DNA from: a candidate division KSB1 bacterium
Lineage (GTDB): Bacteria > Zhuqueibacterota > Zhuqueibacteria > Residuimicrobiales > Krinioviventaceae
Length of the DNA stretch: 64,000 nucleotides
Direction: 5' to 3'
Assembly: GCA_034521575.1 (NCBI GenBank)
Contig: JAXHMJ010000001.1
Span: forward strand, 186,001-250,000
Part shown: positions 45,590 to 56,200 of the stretch, in pieces
Layout of the letters: each line of letters opens with the position of its first letter
Numbering within the stretch: position 1 is the first letter of the stretch
Notes under the pieces: model-generated
What the model saw: the letters and a program-made list of their open reading frames with translations, nothing else
Told to the model about the DNA's origin: nothing
The model's database searches: none
Made by a program: the position numbers and the translations under genes

Positions 45590-46651
45590 ATGAAACCGTG
45601 TTCTCGAGCTACATTTATCAAATCTTTGGGCGGCGGCTGTGCGGTGTTGGCGTCGGGTTCACTCACCTGCGCAGCGCCTGAATCCCATGACGCAAAAAAC
45701 ACCGATTTGATTCGGCGTGTGTCGGTTGCTCTCATGGGCATGCAGCGCATGAACTGGGAGCAGGGTGTGGCAGGACAGGCCATGCTGGAACTCGGGGATG
45801 ACGAGCGTTTGATTTCCCTGGCGCGCGGCGCGGTGATGCGGCAGCGTGACGGGTATCTGGCAACGATTAACGACTATATGCCGGTCAACGACGCGGCCAG
45901 CAACGGTGAGCCGGTGCTGGCCGCATACGAACTCACGGATGATCCGTTGTTCAAGGAGGCGGCGGACAAGATGCTCAAGATTGTTCTGGAAACAGAGCAC
46001 CGCAGTGAAACGGGTGTATTGTATCATCCCATGGCGCCGCGGCGTGAGGTCTGGTCAGATGCGTTTTACATGACGCCGCCGTTTCTGGCGGCCGCCGGTG
46101 AATATGAGCAAGCGGTCAAACAGATCAACGGCACCTGGCAACTGTTGTGGAATCCAAATGATAAACTGCTGTCTCATATCTGGGACGATGAGAACAAGAC
46201 GTTCAAGCGCAAGGCCTACTGGGGCGTCGGTAACGGCTGGGCGGCAGCCGGACTCGTGCGCGTGATCCGGCATCTACCGGAATCCATGCAGGAAGAAAAG
46301 GAACAGCTCAAGCAGAAACTGAAACTCGTGGTGGACGGCTGTCTGGCGCACCTGCGTGATGACGGGTTGTTTCATGATATTGTGGATGATCCATCGTCAT
46401 TTGTGGAAGTCAATCTGTCACAGATGATCGCCTACAGCATTTACCGCGCCGTGGAGGCCGGCTGGATGGAGCGCGATTATCTCGATACCGCCACGCCTAT
46501 GCGCAATGCGGCGCATGACAAAGTTGACCGCTACGGTTATGTGCAGGATGTCTGCGGCGTGCCGTATTTTGACCGGGCGTATGTGGCGCCGGAAGGCAAT
46601 GCCTTTTTTCTGCTCATGGAAGCTGCGTACCGGGACCTGCATCAAGAATAA
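45590..46651 (+). CDS. Glycoside hydrolase family 88/105 protein (unsaturated glucuronyl/rhamnogalacturonyl hydrolase)
   Basis: A 353-residue exported (alpha/alpha)6-barrel enzyme. N-terminal signal MKPCSRATFIKSLGGGCAV resembles a degenerate Tat signal (one Arg instead of RR). GH88/105 features: MNWEQGVAGQAMLELG near residue 54, the substrate Asp in VWSDAFYMTPPFLA, AYWGVGNGWAAAGLVRVI near 200, and the C-terminal GVPYFDRAYVAPEGNAFFLL. These enzymes remove unsaturated uronic acids left by polysaccharide lyases. GAGGTG before ATG 45590 fixes the start. The neighbour is a sulfatase with a Tat signal, consistent with breakdown of a sulfated uronic-acid polysaccharide. Confidence 0.87.
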   Translation: MKPCSRATFIKSLGGGCAVLASGSLTCAAPESHDAKNTDLIRRVSVALMGMQRMNWEQGVAGQAMLELGDDERLISLARGAVMRQRDGYLATINDYMPVNDAASNGEPVLAAYELTDDPLFKEAADKMLKIVLETEHRSETGVLYHPMAPRREVWSDAFYMTPPFLAAAGEYEQAVKQINGTWQLLWNPNDKLLSHIWDDENKTFKRKAYWGVGNGWAAAGLVRVIRHLPESMQEEKEQLKQKLKLVVDGCLAHLRDDGLFHDIVDDPSSFVEVNLSQMIAYSIYRAVEAGWMERDYLDTATPMRNAAHDKVDRYGYVQDVCGVPYFDRAYVAPEGNAFFLLMEAAYRDLHQE

Positions 46652-46832
46652 CCGGGAAACAGAACAGCAATCCTGTGAATTCAGGATCGATTATCCGCTG
46701 GATTGATGGAACCAGTTATTAGGTCATGAATGAGCACAGCTATAAATCGGTGCTTGCATGGATTGTATTGGAACAGGAATTAAATCTGACATCAGACCAA
46801 ATGAGCGCTGTATGCGAAAAAGGGAGATCCTT

Positions 46833-48774
46833 ATGAACAACCGTCGTTCTTTTTTAAAATCTCTGGGCGCCCTGACTGTGCTGTCAGCTCTGCCTCTCAA
46901 GGCCGGAACTAAAAAACCGAATATTCTCTGGCTGTCCACCGAGGATATCAGTCCGCATCTGGGCTGTTACGGTTATCCCCATGCTCACACCCCCACTCTC
47001 GATCAAATGGCTGCAAACGGTATCCGTTATTCTAACGCGTTTACCGTGTCCGGTGTGTGTGCGCCGAATCGGTCAACCATCATCACCGGAGTGCACGCGA
47101 ATAGTCTGGGCACGCATCATATGCGCTCCGGTGGCGAAGGGGTGGAGGTCTCCCACGAACCGCCGGTCCCGAATGAGGTCAGGTGTTTCTCTGAATATTT
47201 ACGCGATGCAGGATATTACTGCACCAATTATTACAAAACGGATTATAATTTTGATCCCCCGGACAGCGCCTGGGACGAGTGCAGTCATGAGGCGCACTGG
47301 AAGAATCGGCCGGATGCAAATATGCCCTTTTTTGCGGTGTTTAATTATACCTATACTCATGAAGGTTCTACCCGGTTTGAACCCGGCAGGCATCAGGAGG
47401 TGACGGCCCGTTTAACGCCAGAGCAGCGCCAGGGCGACGGCTTTCAGCTTGACTCATTTCCGCCGTATTATGCGGATACCCGTCTTCAGCGCCGGCAATG
47501 GGCTAAATACTATGAACTGATCACCGGCCTGGATTACTGGATTGCTGAGCGGCTGCAGGAACTGGAGGATGCCGGACTTTATGATGATACGATTGTATTT
47601 TTCTGGTCGGATCACGGCGTGGGCATGCCGCGCGCCAAACGCTGGCTGTACGATTCCGGGACGCATATTCCGCTCATCGTGCATATTCCTGAACAATATG
47701 GTGCCGGCGCTCAGGGCAGTCCGGAAGCGTAGATGACCAGCTGGTGAGCAGTGTGGATTTTGCACCGACGGTTCTGAATCTGGCGGGTCTGCCGGCGCCT
47801 GAGTATATGCAGGGACGCCCGTTTCTCGGTCCTGATCTTACCGCGCAACGCAGTGCTGTTTTTGGCGCCAGAGACCGCATGGATGAACGTTATGATATTA
47901 TCCGGATGGTGCGCGACAAACGGTATCGCTATATCCGCAATTACGAGCCTTATAAACCGTACCATCAATACATGCGCTCCTGTGAAAACGGTCCGGTCAT
48001 GTCCGAGGCTTGCGCAGATTGAACGGCTATCATGAACCGTCAAGGTGCCGGCTCAGTTTTTCGCTGATGTCAACGCGCTGGAAGAACTTTACGATCTGGA
48101 GACTGATCCGCACGAGATTCATAATCTGGTGGATGATCCGGCGTATTCGGACATCAAATACCGCTTGTGGCAGCAATTGATGCAATGGATGCGGGATATC
48201 CGCGATCTGGCGTTCATCCCTGAACCCGAACTGTTTAATATTGATCGCGAATACGGCAACCGCTACGCCTATTTTCGCGGTCCCGCCGGATCGGAATTGT
48301 TCGAAAGAATCTGGAGCACGGCGTCGGTGGCCGGGCGACCGGATGCGGGAGATCGCTTTTTTCTGTTAAATGCGCTCAAAGATAAAGAGGCGAGTGTGCG
48401 TTACTGGGCCGCCATCGGGCTGGGAAATCTGCAAAAAATCGGAGACTATGACAAACGGCGAGTTGCGTGCCGCGCTCAAAGACCGGGCGCCGGTGGCCGC
48501 GGCCCGGGCGCTGTATCATGCCGGGGATACGGACTCTGCACTGCCGCTGCTGATACAGGAGTTGCAGAGCGAGCGGGAGAGTGGGTGCGTGCTGGCTGCG
48601 GCGCATGCACTCGACAGATGGGCGCGGATGCGCGGCCGGCTGTGCCGTTTCTTGAACACGCGCTGCGACGATCGGGAAAACAAATATGTGGTGCGGGCTG
48701 GCCGATCATGCGCTGAATGTTTTGAACAGCACGCAAAATCGCGTACGATAATCTCGGGCAACGCCGCAAATTAA
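46833..48774 (+). pseudogene. Tat-exported sulfatase with HEAT-like repeats, broken by several indels
   Basis: Starts MNNRRSFLKSLGALTVLS, a Tat signal. NILWLSTEDISPHLGCYGYP and the formylglycine site VCAPNRSTIITG (Cys76) define a type I sulfatase; WSDHGVGMPRAKRWLYDSG holds metal-binding residues. The frame then breaks near 47723 (a G appears missing; the next frame gives VDDQLVSSVDFAPTVLNLAG), near 48010-48045, where two shifts surround LRRLNGYHE, near 48445, and again later, with DPHEIHNLVDDPAYSD, DKEASVRYWAAIGLGNLQ and HEAT-like PVAAARALYHAGDTDSALPL as the next fragments. Five or so shifts make this the most damaged gene here, so true pseudogene decay is more plausible than random read errors. 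Confidence 0.7.
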
Positions 48775-48778
48775 ATGT

Positions 48779-48967
48779 CATGGAAATCACGAATTTGATC
48801 ATTCCTTTGCTTTTATCAACGGCGCCTGTGATTGTTTCAATATGGAAAAATTCTGGAGTGAGGATCAGGTCCAGTATCTGACCCTCGACGATGAGGTGAT
48901 CGAACCGGGTGAGGATTTTTATATGACACGAGCAATTTCTGATCATGCCGTGGATTATGTGAATTAA
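48779..48967 (+). pseudogene. Short remnant of unknown gene
   Basis: An open stretch without a start: HGNHEFDHSFAFINGACDCF, then NMEKFWSEDQVQYLTLDDEV and AISDHAVDYVN before TAA at 48965-48967. GNHEFDH recalls metallophosphoesterase motifs and SDHAVDYV the end of endonuclease/phosphatase domains. No matching remainder is seen. Either chance or a gene fragment. Confidence 0.3.
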
Positions 48968-49000
48968 ATGTAAAACTCGGCCGTTTATGATCGTTTTTAC

Positions 49001-49029
49001 TTGATATCTATTAAAAAAATTGTTAATAT
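49001..49029 (+). promoter_or_regulatory. Candidate sigma-70 promoter for ndk
   Basis: TTGATA at 49001-49006 and TAATAT at 49024-49029 with a 17-base spacer, about 55 bases before the ndk start, in an AT-rich region. Confidence 0.5.
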
Positions 49030-49082
49030 TATGACTATAGCTCATTTTCGAACCGAAACCAAAAATTCAATGGATTGGAAAC

Positions 49083-49502
49083 ATGAAAGAACGAACATTA
49101 GCCCTGATTAAACCGGATGCTTATGCTGCCAGAAATTGTGGAAAGATTATCACTGTTATAGAAGAGAGTGATCTTGATATTATTGGAATAAGAACATTGA
49201 CCTTGTCTTCAGAACAGGCGAGATCATTTTATGCTGTACATAAAGAAAAACCGTTTTTTGAGGAACTGATTTCATATATGACATCCGGGCCGATTTTCGC
49301 GATGGCGCTGGAAGGAGAAAAGGCAATCGAAAAATGGCGGAATATGATGGGAGCGACCAACCCTGCAAAAGCCGAAGAAGGGACAATCCGTAACCGGTTT
49401 GGTACGGATTTGACCCACAACGCAACGCACGGGTCAGATGCGCCCGAAACCGCCAAAGTGGAGGTTGACTTTTTCTTCAAAGACGAGGATTTTAATCGAT
49501 AA
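49083..49502 (+). CDS. ndk: Nucleoside diphosphate kinase
   Basis: A 139-residue NDK transferring the gamma phosphate of ATP to other NDPs. Starts RTLALIKPDAYAARNCGKII (family core), with the catalytic His in NATHGSDAPETAKVEVDFFF, and FFEELISYMTSGPIFAMAL in the middle. Length typical. The gene has its own candidate promoter and is followed by a hairpin. Confidence 0.95.
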   Translation: MKERTLALIKPDAYAARNCGKIITVIEESDLDIIGIRTLTLSSEQARSFYAVHKEKPFFEELISYMTSGPIFAMALEGEKAIEKWRNMMGATNPAKAEEGTIRNRFGTDLTHNATHGSDAPETAKVEVDFFFKDEDFNR

Positions 49503-49534
49503 CCACAGTCCCGGCTGTCATGCATGACGTTTGA

Positions 49535-49563
49535 TGATGCCGGACGGTTTCCGACCGGCATCA
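49535..49563 (+). terminator. Hairpin after ndk
   Basis: TGATGCCGG (49535-49543) and CCGGCATCA (49555-49563) form a 9-bp stem with an 11-base loop, 33 bases downstream of the ndk stop; GGTTTCC follows, so the T-tract is poor. Confidence 0.5.
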
Positions 49564-49633
49564 GGTTTCCGCGATGCTTGCAGAAACTCAAAAAACTCCA
49601 AAGCGGTAAACAACGATTGTAATACTGGATATA

Positions 49634-49652
49634 TTGATGCCGTTTGCATCAA
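49634..49652 (+). promoter_or_regulatory. Inverted repeat upstream of acetyl-CoA synthetase
   Basis: TTGATGC and GCATCAA separated by CGTTT form a perfect 7-bp inverted repeat 47 bases before the acsA start. The spacing and length fit an operator. Confidence 0.35.
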
Positions 49653-49698
49653 TTTATAAATAATCGAATCGTAATACCAATCTAACAAGGAGTGGACT

Positions 49699-51696
49699 AT
49701 GAGTGACAAGAAACAAAAAGGCGGAATGCAGTCTCTGATGCACGAATCCCGTACATTTCCGCCTCCCAAGCATATTCAGGAAAATGCACATATCAGCAGT
49801 GTGGAGCAATATCAGGAAATGTGGGAGCGTTCGGTCGGAGATGAAGCCGATAAATTCTGGCTTGAACAGGCAAAACAACTTGACTGGTTCAAGGAACCGA
49901 CCAAAGCTCTGGATTATGAATGGGATACCGAGGCCAGAAAGATCGAACACACCTGGTTTGAAGATGGAACGCTAAACGTATCATACAACTGCCTGGACCG
50001 GCATCTGGGCACACCCACCGAAAATAAAACCGCCATCATCTGGCAGGGTAACGAAGATTCCGACGCGCAAAATATCACCTACAAAGAGCTGCACAAACAG
50101 GTCAGCAAGTTTGCCAATGTCCTGAAATCAAAAGGCATCAAAAAGGGCGACCGTGTTGCGATTTATATGCCTATGATTCCGGAACTGACCGTGACCATGC
50201 TTGCCTGTACCCGGATCGGCGCCATTCATTCGATTATTTTCGGAGGATTCAGTTCGGATGCGATTGCGGGTCGTGTGAACGATTCAGACTGTAAAATGAT
50301 CATCACAGCGGATATTTCCCGCCGCGGTAAAAAATTTATAAAGTTAAAAGATATTGTGGATGATGCGCTGGAGAACACCTCGACGGTTGAAAGTGTTGTC
50401 GTGGTCAAAGTTGCGGACAGCGATGAATGTGAGATGGAAAGCGGTCGTGATGTCTGGTATCACGAGGAAATGGAAAAAGCGGATGATGACTGTCCTGCCG
50501 AAGAAATGAATGCGGAAGACCCGTTATTCATCCTGTACACTTCCGGGTCTACAGGTAAACCCAAAGGTGTGGTTCATACCACGGGCGGGTACCTGCTGCA
50601 CACCATGTTGTCATTTAAACTTATTTTCAATATTCATGACGATGATGTTTACTGGTGTACCGCGGATATCGGCTGGATCACCGGCCACAGCTATATTGTG
50701 TACGGTCCGCTGGCAGCCGGCGCCACCTCGCTGATGTTTGAAGGTGTTCCTACCTATCCGGATGCGGGACGATTCTGGCAGGTTTGTGACAAATTCGGCG
50801 TTACCGTTTTCTATACCGCGCCCACAGCTATCCGCGCGTTGATGCGCCAGGGCGATGAATGGCCGAAAAAATACAAACTGGATACGCTGCGTATTCTGGG
50901 AACCGTGGGAGAGCCCATCAATCCCGAAGCCTGGATGTGGTATTACAAAAACATCGGTCACGAAAAGTGCCCGATCGTGGATACCTGGTGGCAGACCGAG
51001 ACCGGCGGCTTTATGATCACGCCGATGCCGGGCGCGCATACACTGAAACCGGGAAGCGCCAGCCGGCCCATGTTTGGTGTGGATGCCGTTGTGCTGCGTG
51101 ACGATGGCAGTGAATGCGATCCGGATGAAGGCGGCAAGCTGTGTATCCGCAAACCCTGGCCCGGTATGTTGAGGACCACGTGGGGCGATCATGACCGCTT
51201 TATCGATACGTATTTCTCCATGTACAATGATATTTATTTTGCCGGAGACGGATGCCGTGTTGACAAGGACGGCGATTTCTGGCTGCTCGGTCGCATCGAT
51301 GATGTGGTGAATGTGTCCGGTCACCGTATCGGAACCGCGGAAGTGGAAAGCGCGCTGGTCAGTCATTCCAAGGTGGCTGAAGCGGCAGTGACCCCGATTC
51401 CGCATGATATCAAGGGACAGGCCTTGTATGCCTATGTGACCCTGGTTGGTGATGCGGAAGCAACGGACGAGTTGAAAAAAGAACTGATCAAGCATGTTCG
51501 CTCGGAAATCGGTCCGATCGCGGCTCCGGAAGCGATTCAATTTGCGCCTTCGCTTCCGAAAACGCGCTCCGGCAAGATTATGCGCCGTATTCTGCGCAAG
51601 ATTGCTGAAAAGAATACGGACAATCTCGGCGATATATCGACGCTTGCCGATCCCGATGTTGTTGAAAAACTGATCAAAGACAGAAAAAAGAATTAA
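49699..51696 (+). CDS. acsA: Acetyl-CoA synthetase
   Basis: A 665-residue AMP-forming acetyl-CoA synthetase. Order of motifs: KKGDRVAIYMPMIPELTVTM near residue 150, SIIFGGFSSDAIAGRV, the P-loop-like YTSGSTGKPKGVVHTTGGYL, TWWQTETGGFMITPMPG, GDGCRVDKDGDFWLLGRIDD with ISGHRIGTAEVE-like VNVSGHRIGTAEVESAL, and the C-terminal lysine site PKTRSGKIMRRILRKI, which is acetylated to switch the enzyme off in other bacteria. It activates acetate to acetyl-CoA. AAGGAG precedes the start. The following truncated acetate transporter fragment suggests it once formed an acetate-uptake operon. Confidence 0.95.
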   Translation: MSDKKQKGGMQSLMHESRTFPPPKHIQENAHISSVEQYQEMWERSVGDEADKFWLEQAKQLDWFKEPTKALDYEWDTEARKIEHTWFEDGTLNVSYNCLDRHLGTPTENKTAIIWQGNEDSDAQNITYKELHKQVSKFANVLKSKGIKKGDRVAIYMPMIPELTVTMLACTRIGAIHSIIFGGFSSDAIAGRVNDSDCKMIITADISRRGKKFIKLKDIVDDALENTSTVESVVVVKVADSDECEMESGRDVWYHEEMEKADDDCPAEEMNAEDPLFILYTSGSTGKPKGVVHTTGGYLLHTMLSFKLIFNIHDDDVYWCTADIGWITGHSYIVYGPLAAGATSLMFEGVPTYPDAGRFWQVCDKFGVTVFYTAPTAIRALMRQGDEWPKKYKLDTLRILGTVGEPINPEAWMWYYKNIGHEKCPIVDTWWQTETGGFMITPMPGAHTLKPGSASRPMFGVDAVVLRDDGSECDPDEGGKLCIRKPWPGMLRTTWGDHDRFIDTYFSMYNDIYFAGDGCRVDKDGDFWLLGRIDDVVNVSGHRIGTAEVESALVSHSKVAEAAVTPIPHDIKGQALYAYVTLVGDAEATDELKKELIKHVRSEIGPIAAPEAIQFAPSLPKTRSGKIMRRILRKIAEKNTDNLGDISTLADPDVVEKLIKDRKKN

Positions 51697-51710
51697 GGTA
51701 TAAATCAAGA

Positions 51711-51736
51711 GGCGCCGGACCTGTCCGGCGCCTTTA
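51711..51736 (+). terminator. Terminator after acsA
   Basis: GGCGCCGGA (51711-51719) pairs with TCCGGCGCC (51724-51732) with loop CCTG, followed by TTTACC. A compact strong stem, though the T-tract is short. Confidence 0.65.
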
Positions 51737-51765
51737 CCATTTACGTTTAATAGAGGAGGTATACT

Positions 51766-51876
51766 GTGGCAGACCAGGTAACCGAGATCAAGGATACCCC
51801 CTCAAATCCGGCTCCTTGGGGCGTGACGGGTTTTGGTATGACAACCGTTTTTCCGCTGGGATCGGTCCGGAAATAA
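51766..51876 (+). pseudogene. Truncated acetate transporter (SatP/YaaH, GPR1/FUN34 family)
   Basis: GAGGAGGT precedes a GTG at 51766. The reading MADQVTEIKDTPSNPAPWG then VTGFGMTTVFPLG matches the cytoplasmic N-terminus of GPR1/FUN34/YaaH proteins, whose NPAPLGLxGFGMTT motif starts the first membrane helix. It stops at 51874-51876 after 36 residues, before any membrane segment is complete. The rest of the gene (about 150 residues) is not downstream. Deletion is likely. Its place after acetyl-CoA synthetase fits an acetate-uptake operon that has been lost. Confidence 0.7.
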
Positions 51877-51902
51877 TCTTTATTTAAAATACAAGTATTT
51901 CC

Positions 51903-51932
51903 AAGGGCGCGCCTCTTTATGGTGCGCCTTTT
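51903..51932 (+). terminator. Hairpin after the transporter remnant
   Basis: AAGGGCGC and GCGCCTT pair with one bulged G around the CCTCTTTATGGT region, followed by TTTT. Possibly the original terminator of the acetate transporter gene. Confidence 0.5.
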
Positions 51933-51956
51933 CAATTCATAACAGTTGAGGGAATT

Positions 51957-53159
51957 ATGAAACGACTCGTATTCATCCTGTTCATTTGCATAAGCAGTCT
52001 TTACGCCGGCGATTCGGATTTTGGGATTCACTTTTCCGGTTTTGTAAAAACCGACCTCATGTTGGATTCCCGGCAGACCGTTGCGGCCCGGGAAGGACAT
52101 TATCTGTTATATCCGGCCGGGGAAAACAAGGATCAGAACGGTGATGATATCAATGCCACCCCGAATTTAAACATGCTGGCGATTCAGAGCCGGCTGAAAG
52201 GCGATATCACAGGTCCGGATGCATTCGGCGCCAAAACCGGAGGACGTATTGAAGCCGCATTTTTCGGCACCACCAACAGTGATGTCAACGGATTCCGGCT
52301 GCGTCATGCGTTTTTAACCCTGGACTGGGAACATACCAGTCTGTTAATCGGCCAATTCTGGCATCCTATGTTTGTGACATCGGTGTTTCCGGGAACGGTC
52401 TCGTTCAACACCGGCGCGCCGTTTCAGCCGTTTTCGCGCAATCCGCAAATTCGTTTGACCCGGCATTTTGGCAAGACAGCGCTGATGCTTGCTGCCATGG
52501 AGCAACGCGATTTTGCCAGCAGCGGCCCTCAGGGCACGGGTTCTATGTACTTGCGCAATGCGGCGGTTCCCAATTTGCATGCTCAGGTTCAGTTGCAGGA
52601 TGACGGTATGGTGCTTGGAGTTGGAGCGGATTTCAAAATGCTCAACCCGAGACTGAGCACACCCTATGGCACTAAAAATGAAAACCGGGTGACCAGTCTG
52701 GCCGGACTTGCTTATGCCAGGTTTAAACTGAATGATCTGGTGTGGAAAGTGGAAGGCATCTATGGTCAGAATATGACCGATCATCTCATGCTCGGCGGTT
52801 ATGGTGTCGAGTCTATGAATGAGGAAACCGGATTGGAAACCTATATTCCGACCAATATGTTTTCAGCCTGGACGGATATTTCGACGGGCAACCGCATGGC
52901 CATGGGATTGTTTGCCGGTGTGACTAAAAATCTGGGCGCCAGTGAAGACCTGCTCTCGTTTTGGGGCCGCGGCTCTGATATTGATATGATATACCGGGTC
53001 TCCCCGCGGGTGATGTGGAATTCCGGTTCTACACGGTTGGCGGCTGAACTCGAGTATACCGCAGCAAGCTACGGCACTATGGCTTCTGATGGCAGCGTTG
53101 ACGATGCAGAGTTTGTGGGGAATCTGAGGCTGCTTTTGGCTGCTTATTACTTTTTTTAA
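51957..53159 (+). CDS. DcaP-like outer-membrane porin
   Basis: A 400-residue outer-membrane beta-barrel. The signal peptide MKRLVFILFICISSLYAGDS is followed by FGIHFSGFVKTDLMLDSRQT, the DcaP/porin pattern. The rest alternates strands of amphipathic residues (about 16, with GQFWHP and turns NG-x-D), and the chain ends in AAYYFF, the aromatic C-terminus recognised by the BAM machinery. Probably a trimeric channel for small anions or dicarboxylates. A weak GAGGGAA site precedes the ATG. It ends at a strong bidirectional terminator. Confidence 0.85.
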   Translation: MKRLVFILFICISSLYAGDSDFGIHFSGFVKTDLMLDSRQTVAAREGHYLLYPAGENKDQNGDDINATPNLNMLAIQSRLKGDITGPDAFGAKTGGRIEAAFFGTTNSDVNGFRLRHAFLTLDWEHTSLLIGQFWHPMFVTSVFPGTVSFNTGAPFQPFSRNPQIRLTRHFGKTALMLAAMEQRDFASSGPQGTGSMYLRNAAVPNLHAQVQLQDDGMVLGVGADFKMLNPRLSTPYGTKNENRVTSLAGLAYARFKLNDLVWKVEGIYGQNMTDHLMLGGYGVESMNEETGLETYIPTNMFSAWTDISTGNRMAMGLFAGVTKNLGASEDLLSFWGRGSDIDMIYRVSPRVMWNSGSTRLAAELEYTAASYGTMASDGSVDDAEFVGNLRLLLAAYYFF

Positions 53160-53182
53160 ATTTGGATTTGCTCACCAACCCT

Positions 53183-53218
53183 AAAAAAAAGGCTATGCAA
53201 CTTGCATAGCCTTTTTTT
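53183..53218. terminator. Bidirectional terminator
   Basis: GGCTATGCAA and TTGCATAGCC (about 53191-53211) pair almost fully with a very short loop; A-run before and T-run after. It separates the convergent porin gene and the gene ending at 53222. Confidence 0.85.
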
Positions 53219-53221
53219 GTT

Positions 53222-56200
53222 TTACTTGATCAACATCATTTTGATCGACTTTTTGTAATGGTTTCCTATATTGATCCTGGCAAAATACAATCCCGCAGGT
53301 ACAGTCTGGTTTTGCTCATTCATCGCGTTCCAGACTATGGAATGTTCACCCGCCGGCTGCTGCTGGTCGGTCAATGTCCGGATATGGCGACCCAGTACAT
53401 CATAGATGTTCAGGGTCACCTGTGCAGCTTGCGGTGTCACATAGGTGATGCGCGTGGACGGATTGAAGGGATTCGGCGCATTTTGATGCATTTCAAACGT
53501 CAGTGGAACTGTTTTGTTCTCATTCACGTCAGTGACAGGAATTCCGGCCGCCAGATTAAAGTTGATATCGGTTCGGGATTCGCCGTCAGTTAGACTGACT
53601 ATACCCGCATCTTCGGGCGCAGGCGCATAGTAGGGAATGGGCAGATAAATCGGCGCGATTCCGGCTTCTGTCCAGTGCGGCAGTCCATAGACGGCAATAC
53701 GAAAGATGAATTCATCCAGTACAATACCCTGAACCGCGGGAACTCCGGGATACCACATATCCTCATGCGGCATTAAATTAGAAAACCCGCTGATATCCGG
53801 CAGTCCGCCGGAGAGCAAAGCCATCGGATCATCCAGATTGATCTCGGACAGCAACGATTCCGCCATTTCCTCGATCTTTAGGAGCGCAGCCAACGACAAG
53901 GTGCGGATGCGGTACTCGCCGGCATGCAGTCCGTCGAGAACATAAGACCCGTCGTCCCGGGTTACGGTCATGGCGCTGACATGTCCGCTTGGATCATAGG
54001 CGGCCACACCGATATGGCTGAGCGGTTCATCGGACTGCGCATCGTGGATCGCACCGCTGATACTGCCGGTTTGGTGAGGTATGTTGAGAACAATGTCACG
54101 GATTTCTCCCTGTGCCACAGTCAGGGTTTGCGATTGCTCGTGATTGTAATGTGTGCCGCCGCCGTGGTAGGCTGCTGCAAATGGTTTCTGTGTGGGCAGC
54201 GCCAGAATTTTATAGGTTCCCGGGACGAGGCGGCGCAGGCGGAAACCGCTGTTGAACTGGGCCTGATTATAGGTGGCCACTTTACCGGTTTCGCTTTCAA
54301 ACGCAATCACCTGAGTGTTTTTTAGAGTATCGACTCCGGCCGGTGTACCTTTGCCATTTGTCTGCAAATGGACAAATCCCTGGACCGTGGCGCCGCGTTC
54401 CAGAGCGAAATCAATTCCGGTGGTCAGGGAATCCGATAGCTCGATCAGAGGCGCCTGGTCGAATGAACGGACATTGCCGTAATACTCGGACAGATGAACC
54501 TCATTCTGCAGGGGATTGACAATGGCTGCGGCTTTGATTTGTCCCGGCGGCAGCGGGCCGAGCCGATACGATGTTGTGCCGTTCTTCGGGCTTACATAGC
54601 GGAAAAACGGCACCGGCGCATCCGGCCGCATGGCAATGACCCATGCCCCATGTACCGAATCCGAACTCATCGCGTCCGTGATATCACCGCTGATATAATG
54701 CGGCGATTCCAGATGGATGTCTATATTTTCAACGGTCAGAGGCGCGGTGACGGAGACGCGTTCGGCTTTGCCAAACGACAACAGATTGTAGACATCGCCG
54801 TACCAGGCATCCACGACCTGACCTTTGTGCTTGCCGTCTGTTATAAAAGCATCCAGGCTGAGATTTCCGCCCATTATTGCCTGTAAATCCAGGATCAACA
54901 TGTATTCGGACACCGTGCGGATGATATATTTGCCGCTGGCCAGTCCGGTGATTTGATAGGAGCCGTCAATTGCCGTGATGGCGGGAACAATATCCACATC
55001 AGCCGGGAACGGGATGCTGTCCTGCTGCATCAGATCAGTTCGAACGGCAATGAGCAGCAGGGAATCAACGGGTTCGCCGCTGCTGTCCAATACCTGTCCG
55101 GTAATTTCGCCGCCGGGTTCCAGGGTCACGCTGATGTCTTCCAGCGTCGAGTCTGCGAAAACCGTCACCGGCTGCGCGCCACTGAGAGAGAAACTGCCGG
55201 CTCCGCCGTCGTAAAATTTACCGGCAAAATTAATGCCTCCGAATCCCCCGGCCAGATAATCATTCACATAAATATAATAATCTTCCGGAGATAAATCTTC
55301 GATGCTGTAGCCGCTGAAAATACCAAAGCCGAATCCCGCCAGGGAGGTGTCCGAAACATCAAACGCGAGAGCGATGGAGATAAATGCATTTGCAACTCCT
55401 CCTGCAATTGAACCGGTCTCCTCATCTTCATCCTGTTCACCGGCCATGCGGATGTCTGTTTGGATTTCATCTTTTAGTGAGGAAAGGGTCAGGGTTACGG
55501 CCTGGCTTTGACTCAAAGCGGATTCGGCCCAGGTGTCCAGGTAACCGGGAACACTGACCTTGACTTTGAATTGCCCGGTGACCGGTATCGGCAGTTGGTA
55601 GGCGCCGTCCGCGCCGATATCAAGGGTATGTGCAGAAAAAAGCTCGCCGCTGACCGCCTCATAGATCTCAAAATCGGCCGTTACATCTGTGAGCAGTGAA
55701 TCCCGTGTGTCGTAGATACTACCCACAATATGTGCGCCGGTCTGCAGATCGAAATTGATATTGCTGACCGCAGCGCTGTCGGCCACAACCACCTGTTCTG
55801 CTGTTTTCCAGGCGTGCATTGTGTGCAGTGGATCCTGAACATTATTATAGATTTCATCCACATAGTCATCACTGTCGGTCATGACATAAAACGAGTCGGC
55901 GGGCAGGGATTCGATCAAATAAGAACCGTTGTCCAGTGATACAGAGGCGGAAGCCACAAAAAAACCGTGACGGTCAAATACGAATACGTCAATGCTGTTT
56001 TCCGGAACCGCTCCTTCTACTGTAACCGTCCCCGAAATACTGCCGGATTCCTCTGCCTGACGTTTGGACAAGCGCAATGGTTTTTCATTGATCAGAGATT
56101 CATTGTGCTTGTAGAATTTTAAAAATTCAGGTATCAGGACATGCGGTGTGAGGCTGTTTACAACCTTTTGTTCAAACATGAGCTGCTTTTGGCGCTGTAA

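Noticed and set aside
46726-46831. Short open frame (MNEHSYKSVLAWIVLEQELN) between GH105 and the sulfatase
   Set aside because: It runs into the sulfatase start in another frame and lacks any recognisable domain or ribosome site.
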